Source of the DNA: Phytophthora quininea
Taxonomy: Eukaryota > Oomycota > Peronosporomycetes > Peronosporales > Peronosporaceae
Reading direction: 5' to 3'
Assembly (NCBI GenBank): GCA_011947345.1
Contig: JAAVTG010000388.1
Coordinates: forward strand, 60,604 to 124,603
DNA: 64,000 nucleotides
The translations under genes and the position numbers were made by a program. Under the pieces are notes generated by a model that did not search any database, was not told the origin of the DNA, and saw nothing but the letters and a program-made list of their open reading frames with translations. Of the stretch, positions 41,301 to 52,779 are shown in pieces. Position 1 is the first letter of the stretch, and the number at the start of each line of letters is the position of its first letter.

Positions 41301-43713
41301 CATTGGTATGGAATAATAGGACACGGCATTGATGGTCTATTTCGCTGGTTTGCACACATCAGGGTAATGATTAATAGGGACACTTGGGGGTATTCATATT
41401 CGGCGTTAAAGATAAAATTCTTGGATCGCTGATAGATGAGTTTAGGCGAAGACATTTCTCGGAGAAGGGGAGTATGTGTATTAGTGCCAAAATCGCTTTG
41501 AAGAACGCCATCTCGTCCACCGATCCGATTATAACATCGTCTGGCATAGCAAAACTGGTCCTGGCTGCTAGTAGCAAGTGTGTGGCTTGCGGTATTCACC
41601 AAAACACGATATAACAAGAAATCCCACAGGAGTAGAGGGTGGTACATGTGTACAAAACCTTCGCGTGATATCTTATTTATTGACAAAAAATATAAGGTTG
41701 TTACTATCAGTATCTGGTCGAGTTTGTATCGGTCAGGTATTGGGTTAACTATCAATTTTAATACTTAATCAAAATATATTTTGGTTGGTATTTCGAGTCT
41801 AATGCGAACAGTCGCAAGATATCACTACAGCGATACCTTGCAAGCACGGAATTTCAATCGCTCGGTATGCAACGGCACTCTCTGCCTCAAAGAGTCTCAC
41901 GCTGCAAGATGATGATGTCGTTCAAATGCATATTAAAGAAAGCGAGAAGTAGACGCTCCAGACGACGTTGTATGGACATCCTAACATCACGAAGAGGATA
42001 TATGAGAGTAACCAGAACGAGTTTGTGGAGTGATTTGGCCAAAACAAACTATGTGATGGGTCTTCGGTGACGAAGTGAAACCTGCATCTTTTTATCTTAC
42101 CAGGTCGTCGTGGGAAGAGAGTAAAACAAGATGAAAGAAACAATTGTAGGTGGATGAACCGTTTGCGGCTATGCGAATGCAATTGTAGGCCTGTACAATC
42201 AACAAGTTGCTCTACGTGTATATTCCAACGCGTTGTGCGCAGGTCAAGCAGCTGATAAAAACGTACAAGCCCAAGGAACAAAACTACCAGAATCGTGGTA
42301 TTGGCTCCTTATTAGATGGCTATCACTCTGAGTCCCAATTTGACTAAAACTTCCAATGCGTTTTTCTTACTGGATGATTTGCGTGGCCGCGCTGCAGTTT
42401 TGGTATCACACCATGGCTTATTTCGTGGAGAAAATATACGTCATTTGGCACTTTCTGATATGTTCTCCCAATCTTTGGACCAAGAGGGGTTTCAGCCATG
42501 TATCTGGCCCTAATAATTCAGCACACCAAAAAATACAAACTTTAGCACGTGGGCTTTATGCGAAATAAAGACGCGCACCTTATCCCCGTCGGCGATGTGA
42601 CCTCCTTTACTTATTTGACGTTATCACATCAATATGGAACCGCTGCCTTGCTTTCGGGGATCGAAAGACTGGTACAACGACTTGTTCCTGTGCGGCGGAA
42701 ATCTTGTCAAATGAGAATTCTATGAGCCTGGAAACAGCAATATTAGATATAGTTCGGAGAAAACCTAGCGGCATAAGGCTCCATCGAAGTACTTACGCGT
42801 CATATCGATACCAGATGCCTCTTTCCTTTTTGAGCATCTCGGCGGTGATTCCTTTTATCGCCCAGGTGTACATTCGGCTGCCGGAAGGGGTCTCGAACGC
42901 GGAGCGCGAAACCTCAGGCAGGGTCACTGTCAGGAAAGCTCGCGACAACTCTTCTGGGGTGGCGTGTGGTCCTTGTGCTGAATTCTCTTGAGGATCGTTT
43001 ATCTTCGTTTCGGCCCTCTTACACCATCCAGGTAAGCTTGTCGTTAGTAGTCTGTGGTTCTTGAGCGTCTTGTGTTTTGGGCCCTTGCTCTTTGTCCGGA
43101 CTTGAGTATTGATGATCGGGAAGAGGAGGAGACGGGAAATAACCAGCAATATATAAGAGTTCCTGACGCAACCTGAACATGCAGGGGTTCCTAATTCTTT
43201 TCTGTGCCGAGGAACCGAGGGCAAAAACACCAAGGACAGATGAGAGGTGCTTGGCAGGGCCCCGGGTGCTCAACCTTTTACACGCGCACCAGCCTCTAAC
43301 ACAGATGACGTTTCGAGTTCAGGATCTGTCGTATGCGCTTCACACAGGTCTTCAGCTGGAAGTCTTGGACCGAGACCTAAAACCGTCCAATACTTAGGAA
43401 TATGAAATGGAACGCTGCCGCGAGGCGATAGGGCCAACTAGGATATGAAATAGGCTCGTTTAACCAAGGCGCGCGGGCGCCCCAGGACTTCTTGCCTGGC
43501 TTGACTTGAAACAGGCGAGAGTCTCGACGATGACCGAAGACGACGGTCGAAGACTTCCTTGCACTTGTCCGCGGACCCCTCGCACGAGTACCTGGAAGTT
43601 TGACCAGAAAGGTACTTGAGGGCTTAGAGGCAAATCTAACTCTTATTTACGTTTGTATTTTGGCTAAACGTTGACTACGCTTTAATTAGGCTTGAACAGA
43701 GTAAAGACGTAAT
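38361..43713. other. AT-rich transposon graveyard, unassigned
   Basis: No supported gene in more than 5 kb. Around 39580-40100 (minus strand) a frame with VMLPGAHVNKWSGF and FWQMRRSAAVDPSTF is weakly reminiscent of MULE transposases. Around 42790-43233 (minus) a frame ends GSRMYTWAIKGITAEMLKK, which may be retroelement-derived. Neither is firm. Confidence 0.3.
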
Positions 43714-43928
43714 TGTAACGGGGTTACACGAAAGCCATAACCGTGTGTAGACTTTCTGGCTATGTAGCCATAGTGTAGCCATTTGGCTCTCCACCACTCA
43801 TTTGCATATCTCTTAGATTAACTATGCCACATCGTTTAGTCTATACATTTACAGCAAAGGCCAGATAACAATTCAATTCAGTTCTATTTTTGCAGTCAAT
43901 TAGTGTTGTCCTTGTTTTAAGGGACACT

Positions 43929-44015
43929 GACTCTGCGAGTCCTAGTTACGGGACTGTACTTGGTTCTTGTATAGAACCGAAGGCGGGACGCCTAAAGAGA
44001 CAGACTCGGGGAGTC
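43929..44015. repeat. Array of five short hairpins, LTR-like
   Basis: Five perfect short stems follow each other: GACTC/GAGTC (43929-43941), AGTCC/GGACT (43938-43955), GGTTCT/AGAACC (43962-43978), AGGCG/CGCCT (43981-43993) and GACTC/GAGTC (44003-44015). About 200 bp upstream is TGTAACGGGGTTACA (near 43717), like the start of a retrotransposon LTR. A solo LTR covering roughly 43717-44100 is the best explanation. Confidence 0.5.
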
Positions 44016-45420
44016 CTACGTCTTCCTCTGTGCACGTGCGCCGCTACGCAGCCCCGCTGCATGGCAGGTGCGGCACTGATATAGAGCTCAGTACTCTGGT
44101 CATGACTCCCGGTTTGTGTGCGAAAATACAAGAGCTCCCACTTCAACAAGATCGATTAAAGTTGTCGGCAATGGTTTGCCTTCATCATCTCCTCGCACAG
44201 GCAGGATTGTTTGTTCACACGAAAAAACGCAGTAGTATCTCCCCGTTGCCTCTGATTCCGCTTGTTCCTTGTCGCCGTCATCCTGAAGAGCATTACGCCC
44301 TGGAGATCTAGGCAATTCCATCGCTTCTGCTCTGCTAGCCACTCGCCGAACGTCAGACGACGTACAATGCCGGCAAAAGAAGCGAGGGTAGACGAGCTCA
44401 AGAAGCGGGAAGCGAAATGGTCGTTTCACTTCGGTATAGAAATAGACAAGAATGGGTGGTATAGGTACACGGGCAATTTCGATTGATTCCATGCGACGCA
44501 AGGACACAACATGAGCTTGGAATATATTGCTGAAATCTTCACGCGCTACATAGGAGGAACATGGACCAAAGACATGGATGGCAGTGTTTGCGTTAAATTA
44601 CCAGTACGAAGTTTTGAACTTTGTAACCTCTGATGTCGAATGAGCAAATACAAAGAGGGGTCTCTGCCGAGGTATTCTTTTTGCAGACACTCGGCAGGTT
44701 GTATACTTCTCATCCGATAAACAACTTCCCTGACGCGTGGTGACATATCTAACCTTGCTTCTATGGAAAAATAAACTTACAAAGGAGAGCCACCAGCATT
44801 GAGAATTCACCTTAACAACTATGCCTACCTCATTCTCAGCTGGAAGGAGTACAAAACAGCCTAGAGAAGGCATTTCAACTATTTAGGGCTCCATCCAAGA
44901 AAGTAGTTGAACTTCTATTTATTGTGAATCCATTAGACAGAGAGTTATCACCACCCTCTTCGTCTAACAATACACGTGACGTTGCGAGACTCCGTTAGAA
45001 ACGGTTAGCACTCAGACGATTTCAGTATCTTGTGTTTGTGATAGCGGGTGCGGCTTCCGATGTTTTGACCCGATTTGTGCATTTATTTAATGATATCGTG
45101 TTCATTTGTTTATTAAAACCGTAATCTAAGCACAATTCTTCAAACAATTCCGTTGGAAGACGTTCAAAAACACCTCAAGGACTCCATTTCCACGGCTTTA
45201 TGAGCAGCCTGTGAGCATCTGGTCCTGAACTTGCGAGTGATCGTTGCTGTAGGAAAGCTCTTCAAGAAATTCTCGCGTGAATATGCTGCCAGTGGCTACC
45301 CTGCTTACACAGCAGGACGCACGCGGTGGCGATAGCGTTCGACCTCTCTGCAATTGACGATTAGGGAGCGAAATTATGTAACTACGGAGGTACTGACTTT
45401 GTCCTCGACTAGTTGCTGCG
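44016..45420. other. Intergenic, repeat-derived
   Basis: A plus-strand frame at 44262-44486 (AKEARVDELKKREAKWSF) and others look transposon-derived but are unassigned. No gene supported. Confidence 0.3.
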
Positions 45421-45442
45421 AGTATTTTCCAGATTCTACGTC

Positions 45443-46950
45443 ATACTGACTGCACGTCCACCAAAGCCGGTATAGAGCGTTTCCTACACACAGAGACACA
45501 AGACGGAAAGGGCGTTTTAGACGCACACTTTGCAAAGTCGATGCAACTACTATTGCGTTGGGTGAAAGAAGGCAACAATTGCGTTACACCAAGCCAAGCT
45601 GTCGTGCGCTTGAAGATGCGCGATGGAATTCCAAATTCTACGGTTGAGCTGGTAGATCGTGACAGAGATCGGCTAAACGAGATTCTCAACACGGTGGCAA
45701 ATATGGAAACGAAGCTGCGAAGTCGGTTGGCTCGGAAAAATGATGTACAAATTGAATATCACGATCAATCTGACGGATGTCCCCAAAATCCAGGATACCG
45801 AGTTTGCCCTTCGGTCACTCCGCGATTATTCGAGCATTCGCATATTGGAAATGAAACCGTAGTACATTGTGACCCAGATCATCTACAATGTAGCTTCGAA
45901 GAAGACGATGAATCTCAAAGTGAAGAAACTGTCGTCGATATTTGTCCGAGCTGTAGTGGTGAAAACAATGAGGTCAATAGCGAAGAATTAACTGCTAGAG
46001 CAGATAGTGACGCAGAATAAGAAATTGCCGGTGATGGTCTCGAGTGTTGTGCCAGTGATACCGAAGTCATTGAAGCGGAGACAAAACGTGGGCCTGCTAC
46101 TGGAATTTTAGTCGCTACAGACGACCAACTTAGACGTAGAACCCGCCGGTGGAAAAAACAATCCGCACCTCGCGTGAGGTCACCACCAACACCAACAAAC
46201 GATGCGGTTTCATACCCTATAAAAATTGCCCTGAACCTTCATCGCGACGGTGCATTGTGTGTCCAGGAAGCATCAGGTTCGTACTCGGATCGAATTAGTG
46301 ATCTTGGCGATGATAAAACTCTCGCAGGAGAGTTCTCGTGTGGTTGGGAAAGGCGTCCCAAACAAGGAGAGACGTATGGTACTCGAAATATTGGTCCATA
46401 TCATTTCGCTCCGATGTAGAAGAACTTCCCGAGAGAGGCCGAAAGAGAAGCCCCGCAAGCTTGGCCTGGGACTGATGTTGGCAGTCCTTCGTCAGCGACA
46501 TTTGACTTGCCACAAGAAAATGAGATTCGAATGGAAATAGGAAAACTTGTAAAGGCACAGAAGAAAAGCACTAGTTCTGCAGCTGCAGCTGCAGCATCCG
46601 ACGCCTCAAGCGAACAAGGTTCAAAACCACCAAATGCAAGACGCGAGTTTGCGTCTGCCCCAGTAGCTGATCTTTTCGAGCACTGCTTTCCGAAAACCCC
46701 ACAATCCGAACTCGAGACGGTCTCGAACAATTTCGAGCAAATTTCCCTGAGTCAATATTGGAGGACAAGCAAGTGCTGAGTCAGATTAGTAATCTGGAGA
46801 GCGCAGCAAAACGGAGGCAAAATAATGGGGGTTTAAGTCACCAAACAGCTTGGCCTCTAAATAAGGTCGTACCGGACAGCGTTAACAACGAAGCATTTCA
46901 GCACGTATCTAGCGACGTCGTGGTCGCTGACCAATCTCATCTCATCTCGT
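45443..46950 (+). mobile_element. Transposase-like open frame, decayed
   Basis: From about 45443 the frame reads DCTSTKAGIERFL, ETQDGKGVLDAHFAKSM and WVKEGNNCVTPSQAV. It continues past the ATG at 45541 to TAA (46018-46020), and then in the same frame to 46419. Further coding-like pieces (46507-46779 and 46758-46952) follow in other frames. The D-C-T and T-Q-D-G-K-G strings resemble conserved acid/glycine motifs of DDE-type transposon proteins found repeatedly in Phytophthora genomes. I cannot assign the superfamily. CPSCSGEN may be part of a zinc-binding motif. Confidence 0.45.
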
Positions 46951-48601
46951 GAATTGCCGTTTTAGCAAAAATCTCCTTACATTATTAGTGCTTTCTAGAC
47001 GTATCGATGTCTTGAGCTACCTTTCCAATACATTAATTTCGTAGTGTTTTACGTCCCTGACAATGAGGGCAACAGCAAAACAAAAATTGCAATACACGAA
47101 GCTTTCAACGCCAGCATGCTCTTGACGTGTAGATAGATATTGGCCTTTAGATTCGATGCAAAAAGCTTTTCGCATTCCTCCAACGGCATGTAGCATTTAC
47201 CGTTTGTTGTAGTGAGTTCCTCCAGCGACAGCCACCGCGTATCGGCTCCGCACTTCGCCAAAATTTCGATAACGGTGTTGTCACTCATGACACCAAGATA
47301 AATCCATTAGAAGATCTGGAATACGATCGTCAGGAACGTACGTGAGGAGAGTCTGTCTGGTAGTCGAACCTCATCGTTGGACGTCGAAACGACGCCGCAG
47401 CAGTCGTTCGAACGGCAAGACTTTGTCTGCGAGGGTCGGTCGATGCTCGCTCACGTTAGCACATAGCCGAAGCTTCGTCCCCAGCGCTCGACCGAGAGCA
47501 GAATACGCCAAGCACGGGGCGGTAGGCTGCTTCAATCCTGTCCGCCATATAAATTTTTAGTTTGTGTGAAGCGCGACCGAGGATCGCTCCGTTCGCCTGC
47601 AAGAAAGAAGGTTTTGAGCTGTCAGAACCTGCCATTAGGTAGGCGTGTTGGTAGTACAGAGCTGTTCGATCTTTCTCAGGCGGCCAACGATGGTCATGCT
47701 GCTCGGCAACCTGAAAGGATTTCCACCAGGACATAAATGAAGCGCTAACTCGCAGCTTCTGGCCGGAGGCTTACGAATTTTGATGTTGCGTTCGCGACTG
47801 TGGTAGCCGCTTGTAGGAATAGAGAATTTGCCGTCGAATTCGCGAACTACACGTGTTGTAGCTTTGCTTTCCTCGTGTGTTGTGCAAACGGGAACGGTGC
47901 GAGAGACGATCGAAGAGAGCCGATCGAAGACTGGATCTCGAATTGCACGCTCTCTCGAGATTCCAGATAATGGATTGCCTTGGCCAGAGATACAAACTTC
48001 CGCGGGTGGTATACAACTGGGGTCAAAACACCTCTGCTGCCTCTCGAGTGCAAAGAGGCCACGATTTCATTGCCGCTGAAATTGTGGCTTTCTGTAGACG
48101 AAGCTCACTTGACAGCACTGCTGCTTCGTTTTCCTCTTGGCATTGCTGACGCAACACGAGAGCCTTGTCCAGATATCGCTGGTGAAGCGTGTGTAAGCGG
48201 GAGCGAGGGTGGAGGAAGGCGAATGGGGTTGGCCGGAGTAGTTGGAGAGCTTGGCACGTTGGGACAGCTTGTTGGGAGCCGAGGGAAATTGCAGAATGAG
48301 CAAATAAAGCCCCCTAAAGTGCCCTGCGGCTCGAGAGAGGCGCAGTGGTTTCTTGAAGGAATATGCCGTGAATTTTCAGAAACTACCTAAACATTTTCAA
48401 GGCAGTTTCGAAACTACCGACTAACACTTTAGAATATGCGGCTTTAATATATTAATTGTACAAGCAACTAGCACTAAGTTTTAAAGGCTACCCTATGCTA
48501 GTCAATATGCTAGTTAAACAGGTCTTCAATTCCGCTGTCCGAAATATCAACACGAAGGTCCAGATAATCACCAAACGTCATCGAGCCTTCAGAGACAACA
48601 T
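46951..48601. other. Intergenic, no supported gene
   Basis: Several short frames on both strands; I recognise none. The acidic protein fragment starts at 48602. Confidence 0.3.
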
Positions 48602-49091
48602 TCACACGCTTTCAGGGCCCAATCCAATGCCACCTGTTTCGCTGTCATCGGAGTCGCTTTCGTAGTGGCTGCCATCAGAATCACTGTCGTCCGATCTGCT
48701 GTCGTTGCCGTTGTCGGTCAAACCGTTGCTGATCGAGCTGTTTTCTTGGTCATCAACCGTCGAAATGTCATCACCGAACATTTCCACCAAAGACGGGTCT
48801 TGATTGCTCATTTCCTCGAGATCTGATTCGGGGTCGGCAGGCAACCTCATACGCAAGGCGGTGCAGAGACAGGTGCAGACCTTCGCTTTCGCGGTTCTTC
48901 GCCGTGATTTCCGCGTGAAGTTGCGTCATAACGTCGACGACGTTGTCGTATGAGGTCTTCATGCGTTTGTATGCACGTACGACCTCGTCGTAATCTTCGC
49001 GCTGTCGGGTGGTCGTTGCGGCCGCTGGAGGCGGAGTCAGTGGCGGAGAAAGTTGTAAAGTGAGAGAATACGTGTATTCGATGCTCCCCAA
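48602..49091 (-). pseudogene. Coiled-coil plus acidic-tail protein, frameshifted
   Basis: On the minus strand, frame one (from 49091) gives a Pro-rich start and a helical stretch (REDYDEVVRAYKRMKTSYD, then AEITAKNRESEGLHLSL). Near 48856 the coding character passes to another frame (LPADPESDLEEMSNQDPSL) that ends in a long Asp/Ser tail (SRSDDSDSDGSHYESD). A single frame change joins them. No domain is recognised; it may be transposon cargo or a small nuclear protein. Confidence 0.4.
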
Positions 49092-49238
49092 GAACTGCTG
49101 TTATTCGTTTCTGGTAAATTTATATCCTAGCCGCTGGAGAAACGGTAGCCGTCTCTCTCGCAAAATTTGTGCGCGTTACCACGCAAGCAGGACAAACTGC
49201 TAGTAGTTTTTCATCAGATATATTAAAGTTTTGAGGGG

Positions 49239-49335
49239 GGTATGAAAATCACCTCGTTACAATAATGATATGGAAAAATGCCAGGTGTGGTATGGAAAAC
49301 CTCCTAACATGGTACCGGTATGGAAAAACTTTTAC
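49239..49335. repeat. Four short GGTATGGAAAA repeats
   Basis: GGTATGAAAA, GATATGGAAAA, GGTATGGAAAA and GGTATGGAAAAA occur near 49239, 49267, 49289 and 49318, spaced 22-29 bp apart, upstream of the AAA ATPase relic. Significance unclear. Confidence 0.4.
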
Positions 49336-49479
49336 CACCTCGGCGATCGTCGTTCCACGTCGCCGTAACCAGAGGCGAAACAATTTGGCAATTCTACTTG
49401 ATGGAGCACCAAGACGCTTCGCCAGAAAACAGCCGCCTTGAGGCTCTTGATTTGGCAGATTAGCTGTTAGGCATTAATG

Positions 49480-50110
49480 ACGGGAAGCCCAGAGCTTCCC
49501 CGTGTGAAACACGGCATTAGTATTGGCAGCAAGTGGGCGGATGAAAGCAAGCAATTGGTGCGCACTCTGATTGCGGTAGCGGCAGCTAAACAACCTTCCG
49601 TCAACTTAATCGACGTGATTCACTTGATGCAAAGCGCAGCGACGACGAGGCTGGCTTTCGTTGAGCTAGTAAGACGGAGTTCATGGTGCAACTTGACGGC
49701 ATGGCTCCGACGCAGAACGGCTCTATATTCATCATTAGCGCCATAAATTGCACCCACACGCTCGTTGAGGCTATTCGCCGGCACCTCGTCAAGCGGATGT
49801 ACATTCCACTTCCCTCAACTAAATCGCGTGTCGAGTATATGCAACACGCGCTTCAAGAGCAAGCACGACCTCCTCCGTTGACAGCAGGTATCGCGCTTGT
49901 TCGGCCATTTCCTTTTCACATACGTACGACGCCGACATGACGAGGCAGAATTGCTGCGCAAAATCACAGCCAGCCTTCTCAATCTGTCGTGCATGGCCTC
50001 GTTGGAAGATGTGTATGTTTGTAGGTTTCCCACTTGTGTGTTCATCATGTAAACAAACATTTCAGTTACGCTCACGAGTTGATCGTCCGTTTCTGAGCCG
50101 ATTCAAGAAC
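49480..50110 (+). pseudogene. AAA ATPase fragment (fidgetin/spastin/VPS4-type)
   Basis: Two frames preserve the middle of an AAA module: SIGSKWADESKQLVRTLIAVA with KQPSVNLIDVI (where functional proteins have the Walker B FIDEID), then MVQLDGMAPTQNGSIFI and VEAIRRHLVKRMYIPLPSTKSR, which contains the arginine-finger region. Walker B acidic residues are altered, Walker A is missing and a frameshift separates the halves. It is a dead fragment directly upstream of the membrane-LRR gene at 50137. Confidence 0.65.
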
Positions 50111-50136
50111 GAAACCTGTGGCTGTTCACTGTGAGA

Positions 50137-52679
50137 ATGGAGTCGTCTGGTAAGGTAGGCGTGGTCGATGACGGCGAAGCTCGAGAAGTCTTCTTTCAGG
50201 AGAGTAATGACAGTCCTTTGCGTCGGAAGTCTTCGTCGCTACAACATCAGCCGTCCGTCGCCCCGAAAGAGTCCACCCAGTAACAACCGACACCGTCGGT
50301 GGCGCTCTTGAAAAGATGACTAGCAAGTGCACCAAGCAGAAGGTCAATACCGTGTCTGCTGGCAAAGAACGCGTGGAAAATATTGTCCTGCAGGTTTCCA
50401 TTGCTCTAGCATTAATCGTTTGTGTGGCGTGGACATTGTGGCTCATCTTCCTGAATATCGCTCCAAACGACACTGTGAACCGCGTTATGAACACGAAGAC
50501 ATTCGATATGGCTCGTTTTGGCTGTTTATCGACCCGCCGAAGAAGTTGGTAGTGGCTGGTGCGTTCGGGTTGTCAGTTATTGCATTTGGATACCTCGGAG
50601 TATTATTTCAGATGCTTCCATTCTGGAAGGACTCGAAGCAGTCGTACTTGGTCTACCAGAACCCGACCACGCTCGTCAAGAAGCTTGAAAAGGCGATGGA
50701 TAAAAAGCGAGGATCCGTCACCTCTGCAGCAAGGAAATTGACGTCATCACTTTCAGACGGAAGCCAAGCGAAAAAGTATATTGTACGTACGAATTCATCC
50801 CACAGCTTTTACACGGTTCTTATTCGCTTGTTTTGTAGAAACTCGTGATGAAGTTCGGCGACTTGGCTCTGGAAACAGTTCTTCTCTATCAGCTGCTTGA
50901 AGCCGGGTCGCCTGCAGTGTTAATCGGGATCATCACGATGATTGTAGCGTCCAATGCTTTATCTTGTGCGATTATGCTGTTCGTTCCGTACGAACGAGCT
51001 CCGATGGCCGAAATTCTCGTCGATATCCTGTACGTATTATCGGCATTACTCGATCGCTCGTAAAGCTGATTCATCTCGATGCTTGCGCGTACAGATTCGA
51101 CGTGCTGGTCGTTGTCGGATTTCCGATGCTCGTCGTCTTCTACTGTTTATCCACCTTCACCTTCGACCGAGCAAAATTCGCGATAAACCTCGAAGTTTTT
51201 CCCGCCGGTTGGTTCGAGCAAGGTGCTAGTGTGATCGCTGATCCCGTCGAGACATCGGTCATCTACAAGAGCTTGAAATCGCTACGGATCATGACAGTCC
51301 TCGACTTTTTCATTAGAATGGGGGTCAACACCACACTCTGTTTTCGACTACACCAAGTCGTCGATCTGATCCACCACCCCAAGAAGCGACAAGGTAATGT
51401 TTATCCCAAGCGCAGTCGCCTCGCTGCGATTGCTTTGGTATTATTTGCCGTGTTTCTGGTGGTCTTCGTCGAAGAAAGCATGCGAACATCAACCGCTGCT
51501 TGCAAAGCTCATCCAGAGTGTGTTATGAATGCACGCCGGTGGATTCGCTTGGAAAGTGACTCGCTGACGCAATGTCCTTGTCTGATACTCATCGACCGAG
51601 ACCTCGCTCCAAAAACGTACCCGGAATGGGAGAAACCAAAGAACATGACTGACAAAGTGGCACAGCTTGCCACCACTGGAGACTTGCAGACACTTCAACT
51701 GACAAATCGATATTTGGCTGAACTTCCAGTAGAACTCCGCCGCTGCAAGAACTTGAAGCATTTGTACGTTGTCTGCTTGATATCCGAGAATGAAATACTG
51801 ACAATCGTTTGGGCTGTAGATCGCTCGAATACACCAACACGCAGACATTTCCACCATGGATCAAAGAATTCACCAAGCTCGAATTTGTGTACGTCCCAGT
51901 CTGGTTTGTATCACGCTTCATCGCTCTCACTTTGCATAAAAATATGTTGTAGGCACGTGGAGAGTAAATTCACGAGTCCAATGGTGTTCATGCCGCTTGA
52001 CATGTTCGATGACATGTCGTCGCTTACGTTCATTCACCTTGCAGCCTTTATCCCGATGGCGGAACTTCCGTCTCTTGATGGTCTGACGGGCCTCAAATCG
52101 CTCACTCTTGCTGCGTTTTTCGCTCTAGACAAACTTCCTTCCTTCGACAAGCTTCACAATCTCGAACGCCTCGTGCTTGCAGCAATGCCGACGATCAACA
52201 CGTTGCCGGAGTTGTCAGCACTCACGAACTTGAAGTCGTTTGCAGCTTTAGACCGAGGCACCTGGTGCTGCAATGGATTTATTAGCGACTGCAATCTCAG
52301 CGACGGAAAATGCGGCGTTCACCCGGTCTGGGGGACTCCTGCTGCGACGTGTTTAAGTCCCAATCGAACCGACGAAATCCCGTCAGCTGCAACCCTCGAG
52401 GTAGTGAAAAAGTTTGCATATTCAACGTGTGGTCCGGTGCTGCAGCCTGGAATGTCAGAAGATCCTCCAACACCAGAAACAATGGCTCCGTGCAATGGCA
52501 CGTTGTATCGACAGTGCCCAACTTCTGATGGCGTCGAGTCGATGTGCTACAACGCCAGATTCATGGGGATCACCTGCACCACCAACAAATATCCGATCGA
52601 AATGCGGCGACGTCAGATTGCTCAAAGTGTCGGTGATCCCTGCAACCCCGAGGTAGAAGCTTGGCTAGGATGCAAGTAG
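50137..52679 (+). CDS. Multi-pass membrane leucine-rich-repeat protein, copy 1 (two one-base frame breaks)
   Basis: Five exons: 50137-50782, 50839-51029, 51095-51763, 51820-51888 and 51953-52679. Introns are 56-65 bp, all with GTACGT donors. The N-terminal part is soluble, followed by about six hydrophobic spans (for example QVSIALALIVCVAWTLWLIF, then VLVVVGFPMLVVFYCLS and LAAIALVLFAVFLVVFV). Next come leucine-rich repeats (DLQTLQLTNRYLAELPVEL, LKSLTLAAFFALDKLPSF, LERLVLAAMPTINTLP) and a Cys-rich C-terminus ending EVEAWLGCK. Exon 1 changes frame near 50280 and near 50508; each break equals one missing base. Everything else is open and splices correctly. Family function unknown; a surface receptor-like role is possible. 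Confidence 0.65.
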
Positions 52680-52779
52680 CAGAATTGTCCATTCTAATCC
52701 AAAACCCATCAACGTCGGAGGTGACCAATTCTAAGTTCACTTCAGAATGCGAGCTTCAAGAGGGAAGGATGGAGTAGTT

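Noticed and set aside
41231..41755. 174-codon minus-strand frame
   Set aside because: No domain or motif recognised; AT-rich repeat-like surroundings.
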